Notes under the pieces: model-generated
The model's input: the letters and a program-made list of their open reading frames with translations, nothing else
Told to the model about the DNA's origin: nothing
Databases searched by the model: none
Source of the DNA: Candidatus Sericytochromatia bacterium
GTDB taxonomy: Bacteria > Cyanobacteriota > Sericytochromatia > UBA7694
DNA: 17,886 bases
NCBI GenBank assembly: GCA_913773825.1
Contig: CAJYHH010000724.1
Coordinates: forward strand, 1 to 17,886
Reading direction: 5' to 3'
Made by a program: the position numbers and the translations under genes
Shown: piece by piece, positions 7,538-14,382 of the stretch
Layout: every line of letters begins with the position of its first letter
Position numbering within the stretch: position 1 is the stretch's first letter

Positions 7538-7580
7538 AATACCCGTTCAGCCTGTAAAAGTAGCAAGCTGAACGGGTATT
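7538..7580. terminator. Perfect 14-bp hairpin between two minus-strand genes
   Basis: Arms 7538-7551 and 7567-7580 (AATACCCGTTCAGC and its complement) pair perfectly around a 15-nt loop. It lies 26 nt past the stop of the upstream 7607 gene and just before the ribosome binding site of the 7516 gene. There is no T-tract on the minus-strand exit side, so it may be a weak terminator, an attenuator or an mRNA end-protecting stem. The hairpin is certain; the role is not. Confidence 0.5.
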
Positions 7581-7606
7581 GAAAAACAATAAAAATAAAG
7601 CGCGTT

Positions 7607-7954
7607 TTATTTGGCGCGGTAGTCCAGGATCGGGAAGCTCGGCATACCCGGCAGGGGCTGATCGAGATCAACTCCGGTACAGTCCTTGATCGTGTCTTTC
7701 AGGAAGCGGTCGGAAGCGCTCTGACCCTGAGCAAAGGTTGAGAACATCTGGCCTACATCCGGGCACTCCAGATAAACCAGCAGAAAGTCACCCATCGGGG
7801 TCTGCTGAATATGATAGCTTTCAACGGGCACCTGAAGATGCTGCTGAGATTTGTCAAATTCATCAGCGAGTTCGCCAGACAGACGGGCACCCGCTTCTTT
7901 AAGCTGCTCGGTCTTGCCGGGCAGGATCGGGAACATTGCGCAGAATACGGCCAT
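7607..7954 (-). CDS. Small protein, probable ferredoxin-like alpha/beta barrel
   Basis: The 115-residue protein has the pattern of dimeric alpha/beta-barrel proteins (the fold of antibiotic-biosynthesis monooxygenase-like domains): a first strand (AVFCAMFPILPGK), a long amphipathic helix (about 15-38), strands with ESYHIQQTPMGDFLLVYLEC, then a second helix. It is not a confident member of any characterised enzyme family and no catalytic residues are evident, so a binding or stress role is only a guess. The start is firm: AAGGAGA lies 6 nt before the ATG at 7954. The gene stands alone between the terminator of the two-component operon and the hairpin at 7538-7580. Confidence 0.65.
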   Translation of the reverse strand: MAVFCAMFPILPGKTEQLKEAGARLSGELADEFDKSQQHLQVPVESYHIQQTPMGDFLLVYLECPDVGQMFSTFAQGQSASDRFLKDTIKDCTGVDLDQPLPGMPSFPILDYRAK

Positions 7955-8032
7955 GGAGTGTCTCCTTGTTGCTATGTGCTGCTATAAGGTAACAGGAAGC
8001 AAGCGAAGGAACAAGGCAGAAGAAGGTTTTGG

Positions 8033-8142
8033 GTTATGGGTTTTGAGTTGTGGGTTAAAAACAAAGGCCAAAAATGAAAAAACAGAGGCTGGTATTAGCC
8101 TCTTAATTCTTCTATCTTTTTCTTCAACCCAGAACCCACAAC
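8033..8142. repeat. Intergenic inverted-repeat element, copy 1
   Basis: The left arm (8033-8056) begins GTTATGGGTTTTGAGTT and the right arm (8126-8142) reads AACCCAGAACCCACAAC. The ten-base segments 8047-8056 and 8133-8142 are perfectly complementary. The left arm matches the reverse complement of 14343-14366 at 23 of 24 bases, and the right arm matches 14336-14352 at 16 of 17. The element starts 17 bp after the stop of the histidine kinase gene and encloses that operon's terminator. Confidence 0.8.
8077..8103 (-). terminator. Intrinsic terminator of the two-component operon
   Basis: On the minus strand AGAGGCT-AATACC-AGCCTCT forms a 7-bp stem with a 6-nt loop, followed by G and six T (8082-8077). 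It lies 57 nt after the stop of the kinase gene, inside the inverted-repeat element at 8033-8142. Confidence 0.8.
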
Positions 8143-8159
8143 GCACAGCTCCGCCGCGC

Positions 8160-9173
8160 TTACGCTTTTGCTCTAATCGGGAGTTCGATTGTAAAAGTGG
8201 TGCCGACGTTAACGGTGCTTTCCACGCGGATATCGCCGCCGTGGGCTTCGATAATGTCTTTGACCAGCGACAGGCCTAAACCTGTGCCGCCTGTGACGCG
8301 AGAGCGGGCTTTGTCGACTCTGAAAAAGCGATCAAAGATGCGCGGCAGATCAATACTGGGAATGCCGATGCCGGTGTCAGTCACTTTAAGCGTGACCTGA
8401 GTAGCATCACTTTCAGCAGCTAGGGTAACGATGCCATTAGGGCGATTACACTTAATCGCGTTATCAATCAGATTGACCAGCACCTGGCGAAGTCTGTCGC
8501 GATCAGCGTTGATAATCGGCAGATTAGGCGCAAACTGGCTCTCTAAAGCAATATCGTTAACGCGAGCATGGGGCGTCATGGCAGAAGCGACATCGTCGAG
8601 CAATTCATCTAAACCAAACGAAGCCAGATGAAGAGCGGTTTTGGCGTCTTGAACATTGGCTAAAACCAATAACTCATTCACCAAACGCGTCAGTCTGTCA
8701 GCATCCCGCTGAATATTAGATAAAAAGCGCTCTTTAAACTTCTCATTGGCAATCGCCCCCATTTGCAGAGACTCTGCCGCCATTTTAATCGAGGTCAGCG
8801 GGGTTCTTAGCTCATGGCTGACATTGGTAATAAAGTCGCGTTCAATCGACTCTAGGCGCCGTAAAGAAGTCAGATCGCGAGTGATCATAATCCAGCCTGC
8901 TGCACTGCCATCAGACAGCTCATAAGGCTCAATTGAAAGCGCCAGAGTTTTCTGGCGCTCGAGTTTTTCACTCACAAACTCAGCGGTTTGGGGTGCATGT
9001 TGTTCCAGTGCAGCCCCAACCAGCTGAAGGATCATCGGCTCGGTGTCAAGATCAGTCAAAGACTGGCCCAGAGCGTCTTCCGGCAGTTCAAGAACTTCAA
9101 AGTTCAGCGGATCAACAAATTGAATGATGCCGGCCTGGTTCAGGAGCAGGACAGCGTCCTGAAAAAGCGACAC
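8160..9173 (-). CDS. Soluble PAS-domain sensor histidine kinase, PhoR-like
   Basis: The 337-residue protein has no membrane segment. A PAS-type sensor domain (about 5-100) precedes the HisKA domain with the phospho-accepting histidine H120 in FITNVSHELRTPLTSIK. The ATPase domain carries the N box (NLIDNAIK, N238), the G1 box DTGIG (266-270), the F box (FDRFFRV) and the G2 box GGTGLGL (about 295-301). The architecture is that of PhoR without its membrane anchor, so it senses a cytoplasmic signal or a partner protein. The start is a GTG at 9173; its ribosome binding site GGAGG is made of the last codons of the response regulator gene (Gly-Gly-stop), and 5 nt separate stop and start, so the two are translationally coupled. 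The intrinsic terminator at 8077-8103 ends the operon. Confidence 0.92.
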   Translation of the reverse strand: MSLFQDAVLLLNQAGIIQFVDPLNFEVLELPEDALGQSLTDLDTEPMILQLVGAALEQHAPQTAEFVSEKLERQKTLALSIEPYELSDGSAAGWIMITRDLTSLRRLESIERDFITNVSHELRTPLTSIKMAAESLQMGAIANEKFKERFLSNIQRDADRLTRLVNELLVLANVQDAKTALHLASFGLDELLDDVASAMTPHARVNDIALESQFAPNLPIINADRDRLRQVLVNLIDNAIKCNRPNGIVTLAAESDATQVTLKVTDTGIGIPSIDLPRIFDRFFRVDKARSRVTGGTGLGLSLVKDIIEAHGGDIRVESTVNVGTTFTIELPIRAKA

Positions 9174-9178
9174 TTCAA

Positions 9179-9871
9179 CTAGCCTCCGAGACGATAGCCA
9201 AAACCGCGAACGGTCTGGACGTACTGCGGATTGCTGGGATCTTTTTCAATTTTTTCACGCAGCCAGCGGATGTGAACGTCAACGGTTTTGGTGTCGCCGT
9301 AAAAATCCAGGCCCCAGACCTGCTCAAGCAGTTCTTCACGTGAAAAGACTTTGTTGGGAGCTGACATCAGCATCGCCAGAATTTTAAATTCTTTGGGTGA
9401 GAGTTCAACCTGTTTGCCGCGCACGGTTACTTTGTGCTCGGTCAGGTTCATCTCAAGATCTTCGTACTGATGCATCTGGGGCGCAGCATCGTCGGTGTCA
9501 GCGATTTTGCTACGGCGCAGCAGCGCACGGATACGCGCAATCAGTTCACGCAGACTGAAGGGTTTGACGAGATAGTCGTCAGCACCGACTTCAAGGCCGA
9601 TAACGCGGTCAATTTCTTCACCTTTGGCTGTCAGCATGATGATGGGAATTTCGTTGCGCTCACGGCGCAGAATGCGACAGACTTCAAGGCCGCTCAGCTC
9701 CGGCAGCATCAGGTCAAGCACGATCAGATTAGGCTTTTCGAGCTGGACTTTCTGGAGAGCTTCCTGGCCATTGTGGGCGCTGACCACTTCGAAGCCTTCC
9801 TGATTCAGAGCATATTCAATGGACTCAACGATCGACTCTTCATCATCGACCAGGAGAATTTTGTCTGCCAT
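9179..9871 (-). CDS. OmpR/PhoB-family response regulator
   Basis: The 230-residue protein has a receiver domain (1-118) with the acidic pair D9/D10, phosphorylation site D53, switch T81 and K103, followed by a winged-helix DNA-binding domain (about 133-229) ending in TVRGFGYRLGG. It closely fits the PhoB/PhoP type of regulator and is paired with the PhoR-like kinase immediately downstream. There are no phosphate transport or phosphatase genes in the window, so the phosphate link suggested by the family is not supported by context. The start codon follows a weak AGAAG; the GAGGTGAT further upstream is 13 nt away. A possible promoter lies at 9930-9956. Confidence 0.93.
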   Translation of the reverse strand: MADKILLVDDEESIVESIEYALNQEGFEVVSAHNGQEALQKVQLEKPNLIVLDLMLPELSGLEVCRILRRERNEIPIIMLTAKGEEIDRVIGLEVGADDYLVKPFSLRELIARIRALLRRSKIADTDDAAPQMHQYEDLEMNLTEHKVTVRGKQVELSPKEFKILAMLMSAPNKVFSREELLEQVWGLDFYGDTKTVDVHIRWLREKIEKDPSNPQYVQTVRGFGYRLGG

Positions 9872-9929
9872 AACGTTCTTCTATCACCTCTACCATGGTG
9901 TGTTGATGAGCCCAGACAAGCCGGACTTG

Positions 9930-9956
9930 ATTATCCTTCATCCTACATGGGGTCAA
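9930..9956 (-). promoter_or_regulatory. Possible sigma-70-type promoter of the two-component operon
   Basis: On the minus strand TTGACC (9956-9951) and GATAAT (9935-9930) are separated by 15 bp, one or two short of ideal. They lie about 60 bp before the response regulator start. The match is moderate and the call is tentative. Confidence 0.35.
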
Positions 9957-10040
9957 AACCCGCATTAACTCTTTTTCTCTCATAGGATAATCGATATTAC
10001 CTCATCTTAACATGACTCCAGGCACAAGTCAGCAAGGGCA

Positions 10041-10186
10041 AGTGGCTTGGAGCCGGTTGCTGGTAGCAAAAAGGCATAAAGACTGGGTTTAAGGCCTTAA
10101 ACAAATTGCAAAATTGTGAACTTTCAGCAACATTTACAAATTGTTTAAGCTTTAACCTAGCAGCCACTTCCCTACCAGCAACCCGC
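10041..10186. repeat. Nested inverted repeats downstream of trxB
   Basis: The outer arms GGTTGCTGGTAG (10055-10066) and CTACCAGCAACC (10172-10183) are perfectly complementary, and extend to 15 of 16 bases. Inside are a perfect 14-bp palindrome TTTAAGGCCTTAAA (10088-10101) and a second pair, CTTAAACAAATTG and CAAATTGTTTAAG, complementary at 12 of 13. The left arm can be read as degenerate heptamers (AGTGGCT TGGAGCC GGTTGCT, then GGTAGCA), resembling the array at 11189-11216. Confidence 0.75.
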
Positions 10187-10190
10187 TTTT

Positions 10191-11141
10191 TTAGTGAACT
10201 CCGTGTTCTTCCAAATAACGTTCAGCGTCAATTGCAGCGCGACAGCCAGCACCAGCTGCGGTAATCGCCTGGCGATAAATCGGGTCATGGACATCACCAG
10301 CCGCAAACACACCCGGAATATTGGTGCGGCTGGAAGGATAATCAACTTTTAAATAGCCGACTTCATCCATATCCAGCACGTCTTTAAACAGCCAGGTATT
10401 CGGAGTGTGACCAATTGCCACAAAGACACCATCGAGTTCTAAATCGCTGACTTCGTTAGTTTGAAGATTGCGTAATTTAATGCTGCTGACTTTGTTTTCG
10501 CCAACAATTTCATCAATCGCGCTGTTCCAGAGGAATTCAATCTTGGGATTGTTCATGGCGCGATCCTGCATAATTTTAGACGCGCGCAGTGTATCACGAC
10601 GATGAATCACGTAAACTTTGCTGGCAAAGCGGGTCAGGAAATTCGCTTCTTCCATCGCTGAGTCTCCGCCGCCGACAATGGCCACCGCTTTATTGCGGAA
10701 AAACGCACCGTCGCAGGTCGCACAGGTCGAAACCCCGTGGCCCATCAGGCGTTTTTCTGACTCTAAGCCCAGCAATTTAGCAGAAGCGCCGGTCGAGATA
10801 ATCACCGAGTGAGCATAATACACGTCATTTTCGACTTCGACTTTAAACGGACGCTGGGTCAGATCCACAGCGGTCACGTCTTTGGTGACAATACGTGTGC
10901 CAAAGCGCTCGCTCTGCTTGCGCAGATCCATCATAAAGTCAGGGCCCATCACCCCTTCAGGAAAGCCTGGATAGTTTTCAACTTCGGTTGTCAGCATCAG
11001 CTGCCCACCCGAAAAATAGCCTTCAAACATCAAAGGTTCTAAATTGGCGCGGCCAGTATAAATAGCAGAGGTATAGCCCGCAGGGCCTGAGCCGATGATA
11101 ATTACGTTTTCGACTTTTTGGTCGGTATTTTGTTCTGTCAT
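10191..11141 (-). CDS. trxB: Thioredoxin reductase (NADPH)
   Basis: The 316-residue flavoprotein has every hallmark of bacterial thioredoxin reductase: the FAD-binding GSGPAG (17-22), the redox-active pair C140 and C143 in CATC followed by DG, the NADPH-binding GGGDSA (157-162) and HRRD (180-183, with R181/R182 and R186), and the C-terminal FAD contact AAGDV (280-284) with RQ at 290-291. It moves electrons from NADPH to thioredoxin and so supports ribonucleotide reduction and thiol repair. The length is normal. GAGG lies 5 nt before the ATG at 11141. No thioredoxin gene is adjacent; it appears to be transcribed alone, between repeat-rich regions on both sides. Confidence 0.96.
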   Translation of the reverse strand: MTEQNTDQKVENVIIIGSGPAGYTSAIYTGRANLEPLMFEGYFSGGQLMLTTEVENYPGFPEGVMGPDFMMDLRKQSERFGTRIVTKDVTAVDLTQRPFKVEVENDVYYAHSVIISTGASAKLLGLESEKRLMGHGVSTCATCDGAFFRNKAVAIVGGGDSAMEEANFLTRFASKVYVIHRRDTLRASKIMQDRAMNNPKIEFLWNSAIDEIVGENKVSSIKLRNLQTNEVSDLELDGVFVAIGHTPNTWLFKDVLDMDEVGYLKVDYPSSRTNIPGVFAAGDVHDPIYRQAITAAGAGCRAAIDAERYLEEHGVH

Positions 11142-11188
11142 AGTAGCCTCATAGTGGTTACAGGTTTGCCTTCATGATAACGCATGAG

Positions 11189-11216
11189 AGCTCGTAGCTC
11201 GTAGCCGGTGGCCGGT
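11189..11216. repeat. Degenerate heptamer array
   Basis: Four consecutive 7-mers read AGCTCGT AGCTCGT, then AGCCGGT GGCCGGT. The first two are identical. It lies about 48 bp upstream of the trxB start codon, so it could sit within or next to the trxB promoter or leader. Confidence 0.7.
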
Positions 11217-11362
11217 TGCTTTTTGGGATTTTAGCCACAAGCCGTTTGCGACCCACAAGCCACATCCCTAACGCCGTGACCTGACCAGCAGCGTAAAACC
11301 GGCTAAAGCCAGTCCACCCCAGGCCAACCCGCTTTACCAGCAGATCATCTCGCCCTTTAAAT

Positions 11363-11402
11363 CCCCATCCCCATCTACTCCCTACCACCTACTATCTACT
11401 CC
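11363..11402. repeat. Hexamer and heptamer array at the asparagine-synthetase-like stop codon
   Basis: Two copies of CCCCAT (11363-11374) are followed by four heptamers: CTACTCC, CTACCAC, CTACTAT, CTACTCC (11375-11402). The stop codon of the minus-strand gene (11398-11396) lies in the last unit. The same 7-nt rhythm recurs at 11189-11216. Confidence 0.75.
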
Positions 11403-13111
11403 CCCAAGTACTCCCTCAACCAGGCTTCTAACGTCAGCAAAATCCAGACTTTGGGGCCATGGCGCGGTAAAAAGCCGTTAAGCTCCCAGCGCATTAAACG
11501 ACGCAGATAGTCAGGCTCAAATAAATCATAGGCTTCTAGCCGTTTCATCCGGCGTTTGGCTTCGCGATGTAAAGGTCCGCCGGGCCTAAACCACAGTTCA
11601 ACCGGCACCTGCATTCCACTTTTGGGACGATTCAGAATCCGCGGACTCAGCAGATCACCTATGGCTTCTTTGAGAATATATTTTTCGATTGTACCGTTGA
11701 GCTTGAGCTGGGGCGGGCAATGAATCGCCAAAGCCGTGACGTGTTTATCAAACAGAGGGGATGCAGGCTCAATCCCAAACGCGCGGCTCAAGGCGTTTAC
11801 TTTAAACAAAATATGATGAGCCCCTTTAAAACGGGTGTTTAAGACCATCAGCTTTTGCACAAAGCTGTCGCCTTGTTCAGGATCCAGCCAGGGCGCAAGC
11901 TGACGCTCAAGCGCATCAGGCGGAATCTGGCTTTGTGTCTGAGGTGTCAGCAAATGCGGCAGATCTTCATACAATTTGCGATAGCTGCGCAAATAAGTCC
12001 GTTCACGTAAATAAGTCTGCTCGCCTAAACGTTCATGAAAAGGATCCCCATAAAGTTCTGAGAGCAGCATTGGAATATTTTTAGGTCCACCAAAATTGGG
12101 GTCACCGCCTTCGCCATTAAACAAAACCCCACTATAACAACTGGCTTCGCGAAAAATCAGCGCATTGGGCACCGTTAGCGGATCACCCACAGGATTCCCC
12201 ATTAGCGCAATTGTCTGATCCAGATGATGCATAACGGTTTTGGGACTGGCCTCAAGCACCAGATTGCGGGCTTTCGCTAAATCAGCCACATGGCGACTAA
12301 ACGGGAGTTCATTGCGGTATTTTTCTCCAAATGAGACGGTAAAGGTCAGAAGTTCATCAGCAGAGCGTTCAGGGCTAAACTGGCGCAGCAAAGCAACCAC
12401 TAAACTCGAATCAATCCCGCCACTCAGCGAAGCACAAAGCGGGCCGCTTGCAGGCATGCGCGAAAGCACAGCGTGCTCGATACTTTTGCGCAATTCAGCA
12501 ATCAGACGGGGCCTCGCTTCAGTTGGCTCCCAGCGTTCAGGTTCAAAGTTCCACCAGCTACGGCGCTGTAGCTGGCCCTGGCTAAAAGTCAGCCATTCAC
12601 CAGGTTCAAGCTCATACACACCCTGAATCAGGGTTTCACGACCAGGGATATAGGCATAAGTCAGATAACGCGCCAGGACTTCAGTATTTAAGCGCCGTTG
12701 AATCAGGCCTGTATTCATCAAGACCTTCAGGCTTGAAGCAAATATCAGCCCTTCTGCAACCGGGGCATAAAACAAGGTGCGTTCACCCACGGCATCGCGA
12801 ATCAGATGTAAACTCTGGCCATCATGCCAGGCCAGAACAAAAGCCCCACTGACCTCGTCTAAACGCCCTGAACGCAAGATCTCCGGCCAGTCTTGAGCAT
12901 TAAGCTCACGGTCATGGATCAAACAGGCAAAGCTTTCAACCAGGCAACCCGGCCCATCTAAAATGCTGACACTGTCTGGCAAGTTGACGGCTAAACCGAT
13001 TGCGCCGGCAATCGGTTTTTGTTCACGCTGGCGCAGGCCATTAAGTAAACTCCCGCGTGGACGTGGGCGAATCAGATCTTCAGAACGGCTTAGGGGCTTA
13101 GCCAAAATCAT
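11396..13111 (-). CDS. Asparagine-synthetase-like protein without the glutaminase cysteine
   Basis: The 571-residue protein has the two-domain plan of class-II glutamine amidotransferase/asparagine synthetase. The N-terminal half (about 30-190) keeps the glutaminase fold but no Met-Cys start exists: an in-frame stop lies just upstream, so Cys1 cannot be recovered. The C-terminal synthetase domain has the ATP pyrophosphatase loop SGGIDSS (230-236), GEGGDPNFGGP (333-343) in place of the usual GEGADELFAGY, and LSPRILNRPKSGMQVPVELW near the end. It can probably adenylate a carboxylate but would need free ammonia or an internal amine, as in beta-lactam synthetases and lasso-peptide cyclases, which are known cysteine-less relatives. 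I chose the ATG at 13111, overlapping the preceding gene by 14 nt; a TTG at 13126 is possible. Confidence 0.85.
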   Translation of the reverse strand: MILAKPLSRSEDLIRPRPRGSLLNGLRQREQKPIAGAIGLAVNLPDSVSILDGPGCLVESFACLIHDRELNAQDWPEILRSGRLDEVSGAFVLAWHDGQSLHLIRDAVGERTLFYAPVAEGLIFASSLKVLMNTGLIQRRLNTEVLARYLTYAYIPGRETLIQGVYELEPGEWLTFSQGQLQRRSWWNFEPERWEPTEARPRLIAELRKSIEHAVLSRMPASGPLCASLSGGIDSSLVVALLRQFSPERSADELLTFTVSFGEKYRNELPFSRHVADLAKARNLVLEASPKTVMHHLDQTIALMGNPVGDPLTVPNALIFREASCYSGVLFNGEGGDPNFGGPKNIPMLLSELYGDPFHERLGEQTYLRERTYLRSYRKLYEDLPHLLTPQTQSQIPPDALERQLAPWLDPEQGDSFVQKLMVLNTRFKGAHHILFKVNALSRAFGIEPASPLFDKHVTALAIHCPPQLKLNGTIEKYILKEAIGDLLSPRILNRPKSGMQVPVELWFRPGGPLHREAKRRMKRLEAYDLFEPDYLRRLMRWELNGFLPRHGPKVWILLTLEAWLREYLGE

Positions 13112-14207
13112 CGTCACCGCCGCCAAAATCGCTACTGACCAGCATCACGTCACTATCGCTGCCGCTATCGCCTGAGGCATAACCGTCTGCAAGACTGCGA
13201 GTATGGCCGTTAAGCACATTGCGCAGACGGTTTAACAACTGCTCAGGCCTGATTGCCGTTAGCTCCAGCTTATACTCTGACAGCCACTTCATCTCAGCTT
13301 CAGAATAGCCTGGAATCGGCTCAGTGTTTGTCGCTTCGGCATGTTGCCAGAGCCCTTTAAATTTCGCCGCATGGCGCGGATGTAACCCCATGTCAAACAC
13401 ACGCTCTGATCCAGGAAACCAGTTGCGGTCTGTGATCAGCTGGTGATAAATCCGACAGCCATTTAAACTGGCGTTGTGCAGTACAAAGACGTTTAAAGCG
13501 GGGTTGCGCTTAAGCATTTCTTTAATTCTTTCAAAATGCTGAGGTGGGTAACCACCAATACTGAGCACGGCGCATTTTTGCTCAATATGAAAATTATTGG
13601 CGAGCAAAAAATCAACAATCTGGGAATGGTCGCAGATAATCACGCGCTCAACCGTATAATCATCCAGATCTTTTTCACGGCTTGTTTGACTAGTCTGCAG
13701 CATCAGAGGCTTGTCCAGCTTGCCCGCTAAAGAGCCGTGCGCTTTGCCCCATTTAATCAAACTGGCAGTAAAGGCCTCAAAAGTCAGGGTAATCAAATCT
13801 GGATCTGTACGATGCCAGACCACCCAGGTCAGGCCACTCCAAATCGCAAACGTTATCCCGCCAACCAAAACAAAGGCACCGCTAAAGCCAAAATTGGCCA
13901 GCCAAAAAATGCTCATAAAGCCCATTAAAAACACGCCTAAAACAGCCATACCCACAACCGAGCCATATTTGCTGTTCAGGCCACCGGGTTTACGCATCCG
14001 TAATCGAGCCAGCTCGTAATACAGCTGACGTGGCAAATAGACCAGACTTTGATTAGAAGAAACTTGAGTCAGGGCTTTTGAAAACAAGGTGTCTGTATAA
14101 GGGTCGCCCTGTTTGGGTTCAAAAGCAAACTTTTGCCCACAGGCAGAGCACTTTCCGCCGGAACGCTCCCGATACAGGTGATTTTTACCGCATTTAAGAC
14201 ATTTCAT
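13098..14207 (-). CDS. Zinc-ribbon membrane protein with Toprim-like domain
   Basis: The 369-residue protein begins with a zinc ribbon (C3-x2-C6 and C20-x2-C23), then has two hydrophobic helices (about 83-103 and 107-131) and a soluble C-terminal domain. Residues 186-260 read VERVIICDHSQIVDFLLANN, a GGYPP turn, and VFVLHNASLNGCRIYHQL. This strand-acid, GYP, strand-D-x-D-x-x-G order is that of the Toprim fold in topoisomerase VI A proteins, but the metal-binding DxD is replaced by NAS, so any catalysis is doubtful. The likeness is inference from reading. The tail (345-369) is rich in Asp, Gly and Ser. The start at 14207 puts the ribbon at the N-terminus; an ATG at 14255 would lie in a palindrome. 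It overlaps the asparagine-synthetase-like gene, so the two are likely co-expressed. Confidence 0.8.
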   Translation of the reverse strand: MKCLKCGKNHLYRERSGGKCSACGQKFAFEPKQGDPYTDTLFSKALTQVSSNQSLVYLPRQLYYELARLRMRKPGGLNSKYGSVVGMAVLGVFLMGFMSIFWLANFGFSGAFVLVGGITFAIWSGLTWVVWHRTDPDLITLTFEAFTASLIKWGKAHGSLAGKLDKPLMLQTSQTSREKDLDDYTVERVIICDHSQIVDFLLANNFHIEQKCAVLSIGGYPPQHFERIKEMLKRNPALNVFVLHNASLNGCRIYHQLITDRNWFPGSERVFDMGLHPRHAAKFKGLWQHAEATNTEPIPGYSEAEMKWLSEYKLELTAIRPEQLLNRLRNVLNGHTRSLADGYASGDSGSDSDVMLVSSDFGGGDDDFG

Positions 14208-14246
14208 CGCCACGGCCCACTGATTATTTAGCAGCAGTATAGCGCA

Positions 14247-14263
14247 GCGAAGCATAGCTTCGC
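14247..14263. repeat. GC-rich palindrome with 3-nt loop
   Basis: GCGAAGC-ATA-GCTTCGC forms a 7-bp stem upstream of the zinc-ribbon membrane protein gene. It is of the same type as the palindromes at 1990-2115. Confidence 0.65.
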
Positions 14264-14268
14264 GGTGG

Positions 14269-14366
14269 TGGGTTTAAATGCAGAAGATTTAAAGAGAAGA
14301 GAAATCGCTGCTTACTCTTTGAGTCTTCGTCTTAAAACCCAGAACCCATAACTCAAAACCCATAAC
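14269..14366. repeat. Intergenic inverted-repeat element, copy 2
   Basis: A short left arm (TGGGTTT, 14269-14275) faces a long right arm (14336-14366) that begins AACCCAGAACCCATAAC and continues into the reverse complement of 8033-8056. The right arm is complete where copy 1 is short, and the reverse holds for the left arm, so the parent element probably had arms of about 31 nt. It lies 7 bp after the AlkB-like stop codon. Confidence 0.75.
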
Positions 14367-14382
14367 AGCGCCGCTAGGCGCT
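14367..14382. repeat. Hairpin around the AlkB-like stop codon
   Basis: AGCGCC-GCTA-GGCGCT has a 6-bp stem; the stop codon of the AlkB-like gene (14376-14374) is in its loop. No T-tract follows directly, so it is at best a weak terminator. Confidence 0.5.

Larger units (their letters stand above)
9872..10190. other. Gene-free stretch of 319 bp between trxB and the two-component operon
   Basis: No gene is seen on either strand. The right half (10041-10186) is an inverted-repeat region annotated separately. The left half holds the tentative promoter of the response regulator. No clear terminator with a T-tract follows the trxB stop, unless the long inverted repeats do that job. Confidence 0.6.

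Noticed and set aside
9179..9871. Naming the regulator and kinase phoB and phoR
   Set aside because: Family likeness is good, but no phosphate genes are nearby and the kinase lacks a membrane anchor, so the symbols would overstate the evidence.
11158..11388. Minus-strand open frame of 76 codons between the asparagine-synthetase-like gene and trxB
   Set aside because: Its sequence is made of the degenerate repeat DNA, with no ribosome binding site and no domain.
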